NCBI GenBank assembly: GCA_003116995.1
Contig: BDSL01000004.1
Location: 1,984,001 to 2,048,000 of the forward strand
Reading direction: 5' to 3'
Length of the DNA stretch: 64,000 nt
Source: Yamagishiella unicocca
Lineage: Eukaryota > Chlorophyta > Chlorophyceae > Chlamydomonadales > Volvocaceae
Of this stretch, positions 25,360 to 36,971 are shown piece after piece. Position numbers and translations under genes: made by a program. Position 1 is the first letter of the stretch. Every line of letters starts with the position of its first letter. Below the pieces are notes generated by a model. That model searched no databases and was not told the origin of the DNA. It was given only the letters and a program-made list of their open reading frames with translations.

Positions 25360-25518
25360 ATCGGTAATTATCATTACCACCCCACTTGGACTTAGTCTAT
25401 GGATGTGCTCTTCGGAACGGGATCCCCTAACGATCCTATTGATTTGGAACAGGAGTGTCCTTCGACTCCTGGGCGTTTAGACGTTGCTTCTTCTAGTGAG
25501 CAGCCGTCTACAACAGGT
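25360..25518 (+). mobile_element. partial copy of the foldback-element arm
   Basis: Matches 22404-22557 of the foldback left arm in the same orientation (from 'AATCGGTAATTATCATTACC' to 'GTCTACAACA') with a few differences. It joins truncated gag on one side and a LINE tail on the other. Confidence 0.9.
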
Positions 25519-25660
25519 AGAGCCATCCGGCGCATCGCCTGACGCTGAAAGAGGCAAGGAAAGCAAGGAAAACCGACGGTTCCGAAAGGCAAACCACCCA
25601 GACGCCTTACAACCGAGAGCCCAGAGGAAACAGCAAACACCACTAGCGAGCCGCTGGTGC
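25519..25660 (-). mobile_element. LINE 3'-UTR fragment (minus)
   Basis: The reverse complement carries the family signature 'TCAGCGTCAGGCGATGCG' followed by a 'GGCTCTAC' tail. It is the same 3' UTR seen at 35368-35515 and 36190-36395, truncated at both ends. Confidence 0.8.
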
Positions 25661-26185
25661 CAGGCCCATGGTGTGTGAACGTGCCGATTTGGGGCAACCC
25701 GCTCCTCCCAGCCTGCCAGTCTGGGCAGATGGGGGTCGGCAGGAGGCCGGGCTTGGAATACTTGCGCCCAGAACTAGTGGGGTGCTGGACCATTAAGACG
25801 TTGGGTGATGTGCTGACGGCTCGCGATGCTCTTCGGGACTTCTTGGCTGCGTCCGAGTCGGCGGTGCAGACGTCATGGCCAGCGGGATGGCGGGGGCTCG
25901 TCGTCCGAGTCTTAGATCCGCGGTCAACAGCAGCGAAGACGTTCCTGGGGCTTGATCGGTGGCGGGAATGTATGGGGGCGCTGGAAGCTTTGCTAGCCGA
26001 GGTGCCAACCCCGTGGAAGCAAGCAGCGGCGCGGGTGATGCCGGTTTCCTCCCAGAGTATACCCCACGCTATACCGGGGATGGAGGAAGTGGGGTCCATG
26101 CTCGTCTCCTTTAGTGTCAAGCGATGTGCCCGGTGGTTCTACCTTTTGGTCTGGAACCCTCTGTAACGCTTACTGACATTACAAT
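25661..26185 (+). mobile_element. LINE ORF2 C-terminal fragment with 3' end (plus)
   Basis: The frame from 25657 gives 'PGPWCVNVPIWGNPLL', closely parallel to 'APGPWCFSAPLWGNPLLV' in the LINE at 19.7-22.1 kb. It runs about 160 residues into the 3' signature 'GTGTCAAGCGATGTGCC' and 'GGTCTGGAACCCTCTGTAAC'. The zinc-finger part is missing, so there is an internal deletion. It lies tail-to-tail with the minus-strand fragment before it. Confidence 0.8.
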
Positions 26186-26800
26186 CATGGCATCCGACAC
26201 CAACCAATGTTCCCAGCCTACCTGGCATAGGATAAGTCGGGTTAGGCGTAAACTCGTTGCTGGTGAGACCTGAATCTGATTGCTCCTGGACCCGCCTGGC
26301 TTAATGTGGCTGACAAACGCTAGGGAAGGTGCCCGAACGACCCTGTACATGGGGTCTGACACTGACCAACGTTCCCAGCCTACCGGGCATAGGATAAGAC
26401 GCAAGAGATGTGGCGGGTTTGGCGCAAACGGGTTGCTGATGAGACCCGAATCTGATTGCGCCTGCACGATGCTAGTTTAGACTGGCAGCCAAACACCAGG
26501 AAGGGCGGCGGAACGACTCCGTACATGGCTTCCGACGCCAACCAATGTTCCCGTCATGTTTGGCATCTTTTGGACGGAACTGATGCGGCAGGTAGGGGAC
26601 GTATTGGCGCAAACGTGTTGCTGAAACGTCGCTCCTGTGCTGGCTGGTTGAGTCTGGTTGCCAAACACGAGGGGAGGTGCCCAAACGACCCTGTACATGG
26701 TGCCAGACATCCACCAACGTTCCAGTCTTTTCTGGCGTAAGATGAGGCGTAACTGATGTGGCAGGGGACGGGTTGGGCGGAAACACATTGCGGGGCCAAT
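26185..26800. repeat. diverged tandem repeat, unit about 162-175 bp, 4 copies
   Basis: Landmark 'CCAACCAATGTTCCC' or variants occurs at about 26199, 26361, 26536 and 26711, each followed by a 'GGCATAGGATAAG'-like motif and later 'CCNTGTACATGG'. Copies are strongly diverged. Confidence 0.85.
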
Positions 26801-26884
26801 TGACGAGGTGTTCAGAAACACCGATATCTGTGACTGCTGAATTCTGCACCTCGACAATACACCCAAGCAATGTGATGCGCAAGT

Positions 26885-27320
26885 GCTCGCCTGGGATACA
26901 TGATGCCCCTAGCGCCGCTGCTGGTCCGCCCATAAGCCATTCACCGCCCACAAGCGCTTTGGCAACAGATGGAATCGCTGAGGGCAGTATGCGGCCCCTC
27001 TTGCAGCGCTAGTAGTGACACGGCACGCAGTGGAAGGGCGACGAACAACCTGATGCGCACCAGTGTGCAGCCTCCCCTCCCGCTGCTCACCTGGGATACG
27101 TAATGCCCATAGCGCCGCTGCTGGTCCGCCCATAATCCATTCAATGCCCCTCAAGCGCTTCGGCAATGGTATCGCTTACGGCTGCAGGTGGCCCCTCTTG
27201 CAGCGTTAGTAGCGACACGGCACGCAACGCGTAAGTGATCAATTTGCGCATTGCGGCCTCCCCTCGCGCTGCTTACCTGGGATACGTGAGCGCCGCTGCT
27301 GGTCCGCCCATAAGCCACTT
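26885..27320. repeat. diverged tandem repeat, unit about 180-200 bp, about 2.3 copies
   Basis: 'CCTGGGATAC' followed by 'GCGCCGCTGCTGGTCCGCCC' recurs near 26890, 27090 and 27270, with 'CCCCTCTTGCAGCG' in each intervening segment. Confidence 0.85.
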
Positions 27321-27834
27321 ACAAGAATCCTGAGTCTGGCCACACCCGCTGACAGCTGTGACGAGGCGGTGCCGGATGAAGGGTGTGGTCATGTCCACAC
27401 ATTGTTCCATTTATAGGTAAACATTTGCAAGGGCAGGTCAATGGATATCTCCACCTGTGCAGAGAGGACGAGCTGCAGCAATCCAAGTTGCATTTCGCAA
27501 ATCAGCGAGGCCAATGCTGTTATGATTTGTTGTCGTATGCTTAACAATGAATTAGAGCTGCCTGCCATTGGTCGATTGCGCTTTATTGAGCCAGGCGAAT
27601 TCGAGGGAAGTCAACAGATGGCAACTTGGATAATAAACTACTTATGCAGCCCGAAGAAACCTCTCATATTATTGCTAACTGTGTGCAAGGAGTGATACAG
27701 ATACGCCAATACATCCAGTACGACCTTGCTCGCTGTTTGTAACCTCCCGCTCCCGTGCAACATTTGCATCTATTTCATATGTATGCCAAGGGCCGACATT
27801 TAAAGTAAAGAAACCAACTAACCAGCGGCGGGCT
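27321..27834. other. unique sequence between repeat arrays
   Basis: No gene or repeat recognised. It is more AT-rich than the surroundings; short frames only. Confidence 0.5.
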
Positions 27835-30240
27835 GATTGGCACCCATGCATGCTCCTACCGGTACCGTGCACGGAGGCCTGGGGCCATGCACGGGCCGCG
27901 AATAGGCGTCGCACGCCCGGAATCATGAGTGAACGACTTGCATACATGTATGATGAGCATTCTGACGCGGTACAGTGACCCGGATCAGCTGTCTGTGGGC
28001 TGATCGGCGCTCGTGCACGCTTTTTACCGGTACCGTGCACGGAGGCCTGGAGGCATGCACGGGCCGTGAATAGGCGTCGCACGCTCGCAATCATGAGTGA
28101 ACGACCTGCACACATGTATGATGAACATTCTGACGCGGCACAGTGACCCGGAACAGCTGTCTGCGGGCTGATTGGCGCTCGTGCACGCTTTTTACCGGTA
28201 CCGTGCACGGAGGCCCGGAGGCATGCACGGACAGTGAATAGGCATCGCACGCTCGCAAACATGAGTGAACGACTTGCATACATGTATGATGAACATTCTG
28301 ACGCGGTACGGTGACCCGGATCAGCTGTCTGCGGGCTGATTGGCGCTCGTGCACGCTTTTTACCGGTACCGTGCACGGAGGCCTGGAGGCATGCACGGGC
28401 CGCAAATAGGCGTCGCACGCTCGCAAACATGAGTGAACGACTTGCATACATGTATGATGAACATTCTGACGCGGTACGGTGACCCGGATCAGCTGTCTGC
28501 GGGCTGATTGGCGCTCGTGCACGCTTTTTACCGGTACCGTGCACGGAGGCCTGGAGGCATGCACGGGCCGCAAATAGGCGTCGCACGCTCGCAAACATGA
28601 ATGAAATACTTGCATACATGTATAATGAACATTCTGACGCGGTACGGTGACCCGGATCAGCTGTCTGCGGGCTGATTGGCGCTCGTGCACGCTTTTTACC
28701 GGTACCATGCACGGAGGCCCGGAGGCATGCACGGGCCGCAAATAGGCGTCGCACGCTCGCAAACATGAGTGAACGACTTGCATACATGTATGATGAACAT
28801 TCTGACGCGGTACGGTGACCCGGATCAGCTGTCTGCGGGCTGATTGGCGCTCGTGCACGCTTTTTACCGGTACCGTGCACGGAGGCCTGGAGGCATGCAC
28901 GGGCCGCAAATAGGCGTCGCACGCTCGCAAACATGAATGAAATACTTGCATACATGTATGATGAACATTCTGACGCGGTACGGTGACCCGGATCAGCTGT
29001 CTGCGGGCTGATTGGCGCTCGTGCACGCTTTTTACCGGTACCATGCACGGAGGCCCGGAGGCATGCACGGACAGTGAATAGGCGTCGCACGCCCGGAATC
29101 ATGAGTGAAATACTTGCATACATGTATGGTGAACATTCTGACGCGGCACAGTGACCCGGAACAGCTGTCTGCGGGCTGATCGGCGCTCGTGCACGCTTTT
29201 TACCGGTACCGTGCACGGAGGCCCGGAGGCATGCACGGACAGTGAATAGGCATCGCACGCCCGGAATCATGAGTGAACGATTTGCATACATGTATGATGA
29301 ACATTCTGACGCGGTACGGTGACCCGGATCGGCTGTCTGCGGGCTGATTGGCGCTCGTGCACGCTTTTTACCGGTACCGTGCACGGAGCCATGGAGGCAT
29401 GCACGGGCCGCAAATAGGCGTCGCACGCCCGGAATCATGAGTGAACGATTTGCATACATGTATGATGAACATTCTGACGCGGTACGGTGACCCGGATCGG
29501 CTGTCTGCGGGCTGATTGGCGCTCGTGCACGCTTTTTACCGGTACCGTGCACGGAGCCATGGAGGCATGCACGGGCCGCAAATAGGCGTCGCACGCTCGC
29601 AAACATGAGTGAACGACCTTCATACATGTATGATTAACATTCTCGCGCGGTACAGTGACCCGGATCAGCTGTCTGCGGGCTTGTCGGCGCTCGTGCACGC
29701 TTTTTACCGGTACCGTGCACGGAGCCATGGAGGCATGCACGGACAGTGAATAGGCGTCGCACGCCCGGAATCATGAGTGAACGATTTGCATACATGTATG
29801 ATGAACATTCTGACGCGGCACAGTGACCCGGAACAGCTGTCTGCGGGCTGATCGGCGCTCGTGCACGCTTTTTACCGGTACCGTGCACGGAGGCCCGGAG
29901 GCATGCACGGACAGTGAATAGGCATCGCACGCCCGGAATCATGAGTGAACGATTTGCATACATGTATGATGAACATTCTGACGCGGTACGGTGACCCGGA
30001 TCGGCTGTCTGCGGGCTGATTGGCGCTCGTGCACGCTTTTTACCGGTACCGTGCACGGAGCCATGGAGGCATGCACGGGCCGCAAATAGGCGTCGCACGC
30101 TCGCAAACATGAGTGAACGACCTTCATACATGTATGATTAACATTCTCGCGCGGTACAGTGACCCGGGACAGCTGTCTGCGGGCTTGTCGGCGCTCGTGC
30201 ACGCTTTTACCGGTACCGTGCACGGAGCCATGGAGCGATG
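27835..30240 (-). repeat. 168-bp satellite, array 2 (about 14 units, inverted relative to array 1)
   Basis: The landmark TTTTTACCGGTACC starts at 28021, 28189, 28357, 28525, 28693, 28861 and 29029, an exact 168-bp spacing. Because 168 is 56 codons and the unit lacks stops in at least two minus-strand frames, long mock proteins arise (for example 27675-29627). Units differ by a handful of changes, and variants such as CGCAAATAGG versus CAGTGAATAGG recur in sets, which suggests higher-order amplification. Confidence 0.96.
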
Positions 30241-31334
30241 CACGCAGAGGCAGCGCACGCCCACGCTCATAGGTGGAACAATTTACATATAAATATTTAT
30301 ATTATTTCAGCTTGTTAGAAGCCTGTTTCATGGCCCTTTTTTCCGTGCATGCACGTAACCGGCTAGCGGGCAATTCACTTGTGCATGCACGTAACCGGCT
30401 AGCCGGTGTGTGTCCTTACTGATACAGAGAGCGTGAACAGATTCATTAAGGGAATAATCCCGATTTGCTAGTATTAGTTTTAGAAGTGCGCCCTTTGACG
30501 GACGTCCGTTATGGGGGGACGCATCACGCATGCTACTGGCGCGAGCCAGTACGACATGTAATAAAATCGTAAAAATCGTATTACACGGTCCCGGCCCGCT
30601 TCACATACGATCTCGGCTTTTCTCTGAAGGGAATGTTCTAGTGAAGCCGCTGCACGGGAATTTCCTAGATGCGACTGGCAGCCCTGAGAGGCGGAGACGT
30701 GTGGAGTGCAGGACGACGGTCGGACGCGAGCGATTGGTGAAAGAGGCGAGACGACCCTGGCGACACAGATTACATCAGGATAAAATAAGAACGGCATAAA
30801 GAGTCGAATGACGTAAACGGTGAAGAGCGGCTTAAAAAGAAAAGTGTCGACGGGGATGCAAACAAACAGGAACGGACGGGGAGGCAAACAAACAAGAACG
30901 GACGTGAGTGCAGGGTGAATCGCTCGCATAGGAACACAAATCTGCGGAAAAGACTTGAACGCATTTCTGAGGGCAGCACTGGATGGAGGAAGTTAGCACG
31001 GCTGGGTTTGTCGAGCGATGCGCGACATGCGGACCGACCTAGAGCGCAGGAGGTGTCCGTCAGCAACTGTGCTTGTGGAGAGGCCACATGCCATGACGCA
31101 GGCGCTCTTACCAGAGGAAGCTGCCAACGTGACAAGGAGTTGCGCATCGCTGGAAGTCCGAATGGCTAACGTGCGACCTCCGCGCCTGCCAAAGCCATGA
31201 GTTCCTAAGCTTAACTCATTCCCTTTCTTACTTGTATATAATATGGCCAGCTGTCCATCACTATCATTCGGCCGGACTACTTCCAGAAGCGACTTCGCTT
31301 GAATCGCCCTATCGCGGCGCCACTGTATTATTTA
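30241..31334. other. intergenic, no gene recognised
   Basis: An AT-rich patch at 30275-30315 is followed by two tandem copies of 'TGCATGCACGTAACCGGC' (about 30345-30405). The rest shows only short frames without family motifs. Confidence 0.5.
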
Positions 31335-31985
31335 TGCACTCACCGTGTGTTTGCACTGGGGCGGCTGCGCCTGGCATGGGGCATTACATTTCCTGGCCCG
31401 AACAAAAGTGTGCTCCAGAGCACGGTTTCCACGGGTTTTGCCCGGTGTGCTCCAGGTGCGCTAGATGTGCGACGCGGTGCTCTGTTCCGATCCAGTGTGA
31501 CGCCACTTATGCACTAATCGTGTGTTTGCACTGGGGCGGCTGCGCGTGGCATGGGGCATTACATTTCCTGGCCCGAACGAAAGTGTGCTCCAGAGCACGC
31601 TTGCCATGGGTTTTGCCCGGTGTGCTCCAGGTGCGCTACATGTGCGACGCGGTGCTCTGTTCCGCTCCAGTGTGACGCCACTTATGCACTAATCGTGTGT
31701 TTGCACTGGGGCGGCTGCGCGTGGCATGGGGCATTACATTTCCTGGCCCGCCGAACGAAAATGTGCTCCAGAGCACGGTTTCCACGGGTTTTGCCCGGTG
31801 TGCTCCAGATGCGCTAGATGTGCGAGGCGGTGCTCTGTTCCGATCCACTGCTGTGACGCCACTCATGCACTCATCGTGTGTGTGCACTGGGGCGGCTGCG
31901 CCTGGCACAGGGCAGTACATTTCCTGGCCCGAACGAAAGTGTGCTCCAGAGCACGCTTGCCATGGGTTTTGCCCGGTGTATGTGC
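31335..31985. repeat. 175-bp tandem repeat, about 3.7 copies
   Basis: 'TTGCACTGGGGCGGCTGCGC' recurs at about 31351, 31526, 31701 and 31881. Each unit contains the inverted pair 'GTGTGCTCCAGAGCAC'. A related fragment ('GTGCTCTGGAGCACACTTTC') lies just downstream near 32100. Confidence 0.92.
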
Positions 31986-32819
31986 TGCGTTGTGAACGTT
32001 GTACGCGAGCGCTTCACACCACTGCAATTGTGCGTGGGACTATACGATTAATTATGTGCATTAAGCACGTTTTCCACGAGAACCCGTTGGAAATTCAAAG
32101 TGCTCTGGAGCACACTTTCCACGGAAACCCGTTGGAAACCCTTACTGCACTGTTCCGCAAGACTCATTCTTACTTTAGCCGCCTGAAAAGCTTGCATACC
32201 ACGCAGTGAAGCACGCTTATCTTGTCCTTTCTATGTTAAGCCGGCCGCTATAATAATGGGTCGCAGTCGTAATAACCGCTGTCAGTGCGCCAGTGTAGGA
32301 GGGCGTCCTTCCAAACGAAACATATGCTGATATACAGAATTCATCGGCGATTCTGTTCATGTGTCTTGCGTGACATAGGCATGTCTGTGCAGAAAGTGTC
32401 AGGGTTTTTTATGCATGGGGAACCCGTACTGTCTACTATTAAATGGTGGCTATAATTAAGGCGGCCATTGTAGCGAGATTTTCCCCAGACGAGCTCGTAT
32501 AAAACTACCGCCGATGCCGAATAAACACTATGTACACGGGTCGGACGAGCAGCACACACGGAGCGCAGAGCCAAATGACCGAATGCAAAATGGCGACCCC
32601 TAAAAGGCAAAAATACAAGCGAGCGTCGGGAAGCCGCGCGGAGGATGCTCGTCATGCCATCAGGCCTGTTTAAGCCGCCCCTCGCTGAATTACGCCGGTG
32701 GGACGAGATGGCATAAGAGTCGTATTCCCCATTGTATTGTATTGCGTTACAGGAGTAAGGCCCCGAAGCCCTTCCCATAATCCCCACAAACCGAGGTCAA
32801 GGGGCGCCAATATAAGCGA
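31986..32819. other. intergenic, no gene recognised
   Basis: Unique sequence between the 175-bp repeats and duplication block B; no conserved reading frame seen. Confidence 0.5.
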
Positions 32820-35312
32820 TTATTGCGCCGGTGTGAGTGCACAGGAGGAATCCTTCATGTTGGCACTCATTGTTGCTACACCAACAACATCACCAATAGG
32901 TATTGTAACATCTTATCATTAGGTATTGATTAGGTTGCGCTGTCAGTGCTGCAAGAAGTTTACAGGGCTGGTGGTGGGCGGTTACTCTCGTCGTCATGGC
33001 CCATTTGGCCGCTGCCGCGCTAATGGTAACCCTACTGCTTGGATTGACAAGTGTATATGGCCAGTGGAATCGCGGCACCGGAGAGCTGTTGTTCCCGGAC
33101 GTCGCCAGCGATTACATGTATCGGTTCCGTGTGGCCGTGACCCCCAAGAGTAACCTGGCGTACGTATGGCATAATGGCATCTGGCGACGCTGTCGTCCAG
33201 TTCAACATACCCAAGACGGGGCGGGGCTACGGTAAAGCCCTCTGGACTTCGGCTGCCATACCCGGCCTTTTCGCAAAACAGCCAGTGCTGAATGTGGATA
33301 CAACCACCGATCGCGTGTACTTCATTCACCCCGTCAACGGGAAAATTTACTGCTATGATGCCAGCCTGGGGGTCAACGTCACGTCGCCGGTGTGGGTGTC
33401 TAAAGTCGTTTGCTCTCTGCCCACGGATGCGCGCCAGCAGGTAGGTGCAGACTTGTTACAAGTGGTCCGCACCGCTGCAGCATGAGCGCTTGCTCTTAGC
33501 TGCCTCGTGTGGCTTTTCGCAGAGGCGTCTTTGCTTCCTCTTCGCCACATCTACTTGCCGCTCGACGCTCCGCAAATGACGCCGCTGCTGTCGCTTCACA
33601 GCACTAACGCTCCTCTCCATCGCGCGCCCCGCCCTCGCCCTTGTCCTCCGCAGCACCTGCAGGTGCTCAGCAGCAACGGCAAGCGGCTGCTGGCTCGCTG
33701 CAACGACACGGTCATCATACTCGACAGCAAGGGCGCGCTGGTGAAGACCTTCAAAAGCAGCAGCGTGAAGGCTTGGGTCGGAGCCTCGGACCTGGCGGCG
33801 CCGATCCCGGTGTTCTCCAACTTCACTCGGGTATGGAGGTGGCCGGTGGGGCGGGCAAGCACGTGGGGGCGTGGGGCGGGCACCGCATTGCTCACCAATA
33901 TGTGTACGATCTTTAAGTAACATCGCAACCCAGCCACAACCTACGAATGCTTACTGCATGTGATGGAAATGCGCGCGTGACAATGCTGTGATAGCTCCTG
34001 AACCACCACGTGAATGCATCGGCTCGATTAACCGACCACGCAGATGATCACTTGGCGCACTGACGCTAAGAACGTGTCAATGGAGCTGCTCGAGGTCTGG
34101 AATTTGGATGTCAAAACCAGCACACCGACCACGCCCCTGACCACCTTCTCACTACCTCCGGGGGTCAAATCGTCGGGTGTCAACACCGCGTCGGCTTCGT
34201 GGGTGATTGTGGCGGACGCGAATGCTCCTGCCGTACATGTGCTGAGCTCGTACACCGGCAAGCTCCAGTCGTCGTACAGCTTCAAGGCGCTGGTGGACCC
34301 TGTCAATGAGATGCAGGTCAGCGTCCTGCCAACGCCGGTCATTTCGGACAAGGTTATGTACGGCATCGTGGAGGGCATGAAGCCGTCTCCGATGCCGTGG
34401 GTGCTAGATCAGTACCCGGACGAGTACTACTGGTGGATGTTCGCGCTCAACTTCACGAACCCCAAGGCGCCCTCTCTGTTGTGGTTAACTGTGAAGAACC
34501 CGTCGCGAGGAGGGCTCGCGAAACAGGTGGGCGAGGGGCAGATGACAAGGGTCGGGAGCAAGATGTAAGCAGGAAGGGGCTGTCTAACCGTTTTGTATTC
34601 TGATGAAGGAAATACACCTATAATTTAAAGCAATCGAAGACCTAAATGCTGCAGCGGGACCCGATGCGAACAGCATACGTGCGAGCGAAGGTGTGGGAAG
34701 GGCGTCACGATATCAGTGCAGGAGGACGCTTCTCACTGCCGTCCACGACAAATCATAAAGGCTGGCGGTGTGATGCTTCGGTGGCCAGTGTCTGCCGGCC
34801 GCCAGTGCGGCGATGTCAGGATATGAGCCGCCGACTGAGCGACCTCTGCAGTGCCTCTGTGTCTCAACCGCTACCGAACAAGAACGGCGGCAAGCAATCA
34901 CCAACGACGACGACACCCCCTTTCTCCCATTATCCCGTGTGCGTGCAGTCGCCATGGGTTACCGATCGCGCCGTGTTCATCACGGACTACCAGCAGAACT
35001 GCACGAGGGGCATTGACCGGGCGAGTGGGGTGACGTTCTTTAACTACCCGTCCAATCCGTACAGCAAATACGGCTCTGGCATGTTCAACATGTTCAAAGG
35101 GACTTACAAGTTGAGGTACGTGGTGCGGCTTGCAAACCTCACCGCGGCTCGTCTCGCGAGCATCGAACGAGGAGCCCCTCCTCGGGGCGGCTGTCGCGCT
35201 GCTCCCTTCCGGTACCTCCCCCGCGGCGCTGAAAGCCATTTCCTCTCTACCTACCTGCAGCTCTCAAACGACATGCCTGCTGCCCCTCATTGACCCCACC
35301 CCCGGGACGAGG

Positions 35313-35345
35313 TTTTTCTAAACGGTTTTTTCTGGCATCCACGGG
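35313..35345 (+). repeat. dispersed intronic motif (AAACGG...CATCCACGG family)
   Basis: 'CTAAACGGTTTTTTCTGGCA' then 'TCCACGGGGCTTCC'. The same short motif occurs in introns or flanks at about 17323-17356 (-), 40188-40220 (-), 45331, 46702, 53096 and 57608. It sits next to the LINE tail in propeller intron 4. Confidence 0.75.
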
Positions 35346-35367
35346 GCTTCCTGGAAACCCCCTGGAC

Positions 35368-35515
35368 GAGTTGTTGTAACGATTACAGTGGGTTCCAGAC
35401 CAAGAGGTAGAACCATCGGGCGCATCGCCTGACACTGAAAAAGACGGAGGAAACAAAGACCGACATGCACCGGAACAAAGGCAAACCACCAGAACAACAA
35501 CGAGTGTAACAAACG
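35368..35515 (-). mobile_element. 5'-truncated LINE tail in propeller intron 4 (block B)
   Basis: The reverse complement reads 'CAGTGTCAGGCGATGCGCCC' then 'GGTCTGGAACCCACTGTAAT'. It is absent from the corresponding intron in block A, so it postdates or distinguishes the duplication. Confidence 0.88.
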
Positions 35516-36189
35516 TTTCCTGCTTGGTTTTACTGTTCAGCGCCGACCCACGACCTTACTCTCACCCCCCTGGACGGCCCCCCTCCGTGGATGCATCCCC
35601 TGCTGGCGCCCTGGCCCGCCTGCAGCCTGCCGTGGGTTGAGAAGGACGGCTACTTCATGGTCTTGCAGGCAGATGACTGGCAGTACGACCAAGATCCCTC
35701 ACGGGGCCTGGCTACCTCGGGCAATATCCGCACATTGATTGGACTGCCGTTCATGCCGCCACCGCCAAAATTGGCATCGCCACCGCCTACGCCGTGATCG
35801 CTGGGAGCTTGAGCGAGGGCGGGCGCCAGAGCCAAACGAAGGTCACCGCGCCGTTCGTTTGTTGAAGTGGTCATTCATTGCGCGTCTGGTTGGCGCAACA
35901 GGGAGGGGCAGTCGGGAGCTCGGGGCAGCTCGGGGCGGGGGCGAGCGCGCATGGTTTTTTCGTGTTACTGCTGGTACATCGACCTTGGGCTAGCGTTCAT
36001 GTTATTGTTGGCGCATCAAGTTGGTGCTAGCATAATTTCTCTTATGTCGAAAGTGCCAAGGAGGTAAAACACCATTCCGTGCCTTCTGGGATGAGAGGTG
36101 GCTGGTTCCGATGTTTGCATCGTTGCGGCACTTCACTGGTTCGTCGGGTGATGGGTTGTTAGGTTGGTTGGTGGCAAGTTCCTAATAGG

Positions 36190-36395
36190 GGAGCCTCTAG
36201 TGCAAATTCCCCCTGGGGTGCTGGCTGCTGCTCAGTGTGCCTACGGTCTGTCGCTTTGGTGTTCTGGTGGTTTGCCTTTGTTTCGGTGCGTGTCGGTTTT
36301 CGTCTTCTCCGTCTTTTTCAGTGTCAGGCGATGCGCCCGATGGTTCTACATCTTGGTCTGGAACCCACTGTAATTGTTACTACTACCATAATGAT
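36190..36395 (+). mobile_element. LINE 3' end (plus), block B only
   Basis: Ends with 'CAGTGTCAGGCGATGCGCCC', 'GGTCTGGAACCCACTGTAAT' and a TACTAC tail. It is part of a roughly 360-bp stretch (36065-36430) missing from block A. Confidence 0.87.
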
Positions 36396-36971
36396 CCGGT
36401 GTCTTGGCTAGGGGTTTAGGATTTTGCGTGGCGTTGATATTATCGCCTGGAAATACGGCAAATGACTCTTCACCAGCGGGAAAGGGTCATTTGGGTTCTT
36501 TTTCCGGACACCAGCGTGAAGGCAAGCAAGTCGCCCATCAGATAAGAAGGAGCACATGTCGTGCAGACGTGAGCTCCCCCGCTTAACGGAACTGAAACCG
36601 TGCACGTGCGCATGCGGCATCTGCGTTTCGTTCGTCACCATTTTAGGGGCCATTTACGGATGCCAACTACGTATCCGTTTTTACCAAATAGAGGATTTTG
36701 ATGAACCAGTGAAGCTGCGCCGTGATAGTTACGGAATCCAAGGACTGGCGTCGGCGTTTTATAAGTGAGCGACGTCCTTTAATAACAATTCCTAATGACT
36801 CGCCAGTGGAGGGATCAGTTTGGACACTCAGACGGTGAGGCGCACACGAAACTAACAGGCCCTCACCTGAGACCTGACGAGGAATCAACCAGCAGCGGGC
36901 GTTGCAGGGGTTGCCTCGATTGAATTGGGCCGCATCCGGCTTTCGTGTTGGCCTGATCTTATCCCGATGTG

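Larger units (their letters stand above)
32996..35797 (+). pseudogene. secreted beta-propeller-like protein, block B copy with frameshift
   Basis: It has the same five-exon layout as the block A gene: 32996-33440, 33654-33830, 34044-34526, 34949-35115, 35626-35797. In exon 1, block A reads 'ctggcgtatggc' while this copy reads 'ctggcgtacgtatggc'. This 4-bp duplication near 33161-33166 shifts the frame after about 57 residues and leads to a stop at 33235. Everything downstream remains intact and almost unchanged, so the lesion is recent, or it could be an assembly error. The signal peptide and splice sites are conserved. Intron 4 has gained a LINE tail. If the 4 bp are real, only a short secreted fragment would be made. 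Confidence 0.7.

Noticed and set aside
27675..29627. 650-codon minus-strand reading frame with a 56-residue repeat, apparently a repeat protein
   Set aside because: The DNA unit is 168 bp (56 codons) and stop-free in at least two minus-strand frames. Long frames arise automatically, and there is no sign of codon constraint.
31335..31985. CRISPR-like array
   Set aside because: The whole 175-bp unit repeats without variable spacers, in a eukaryotic nuclear context; it is a tandem satellite.
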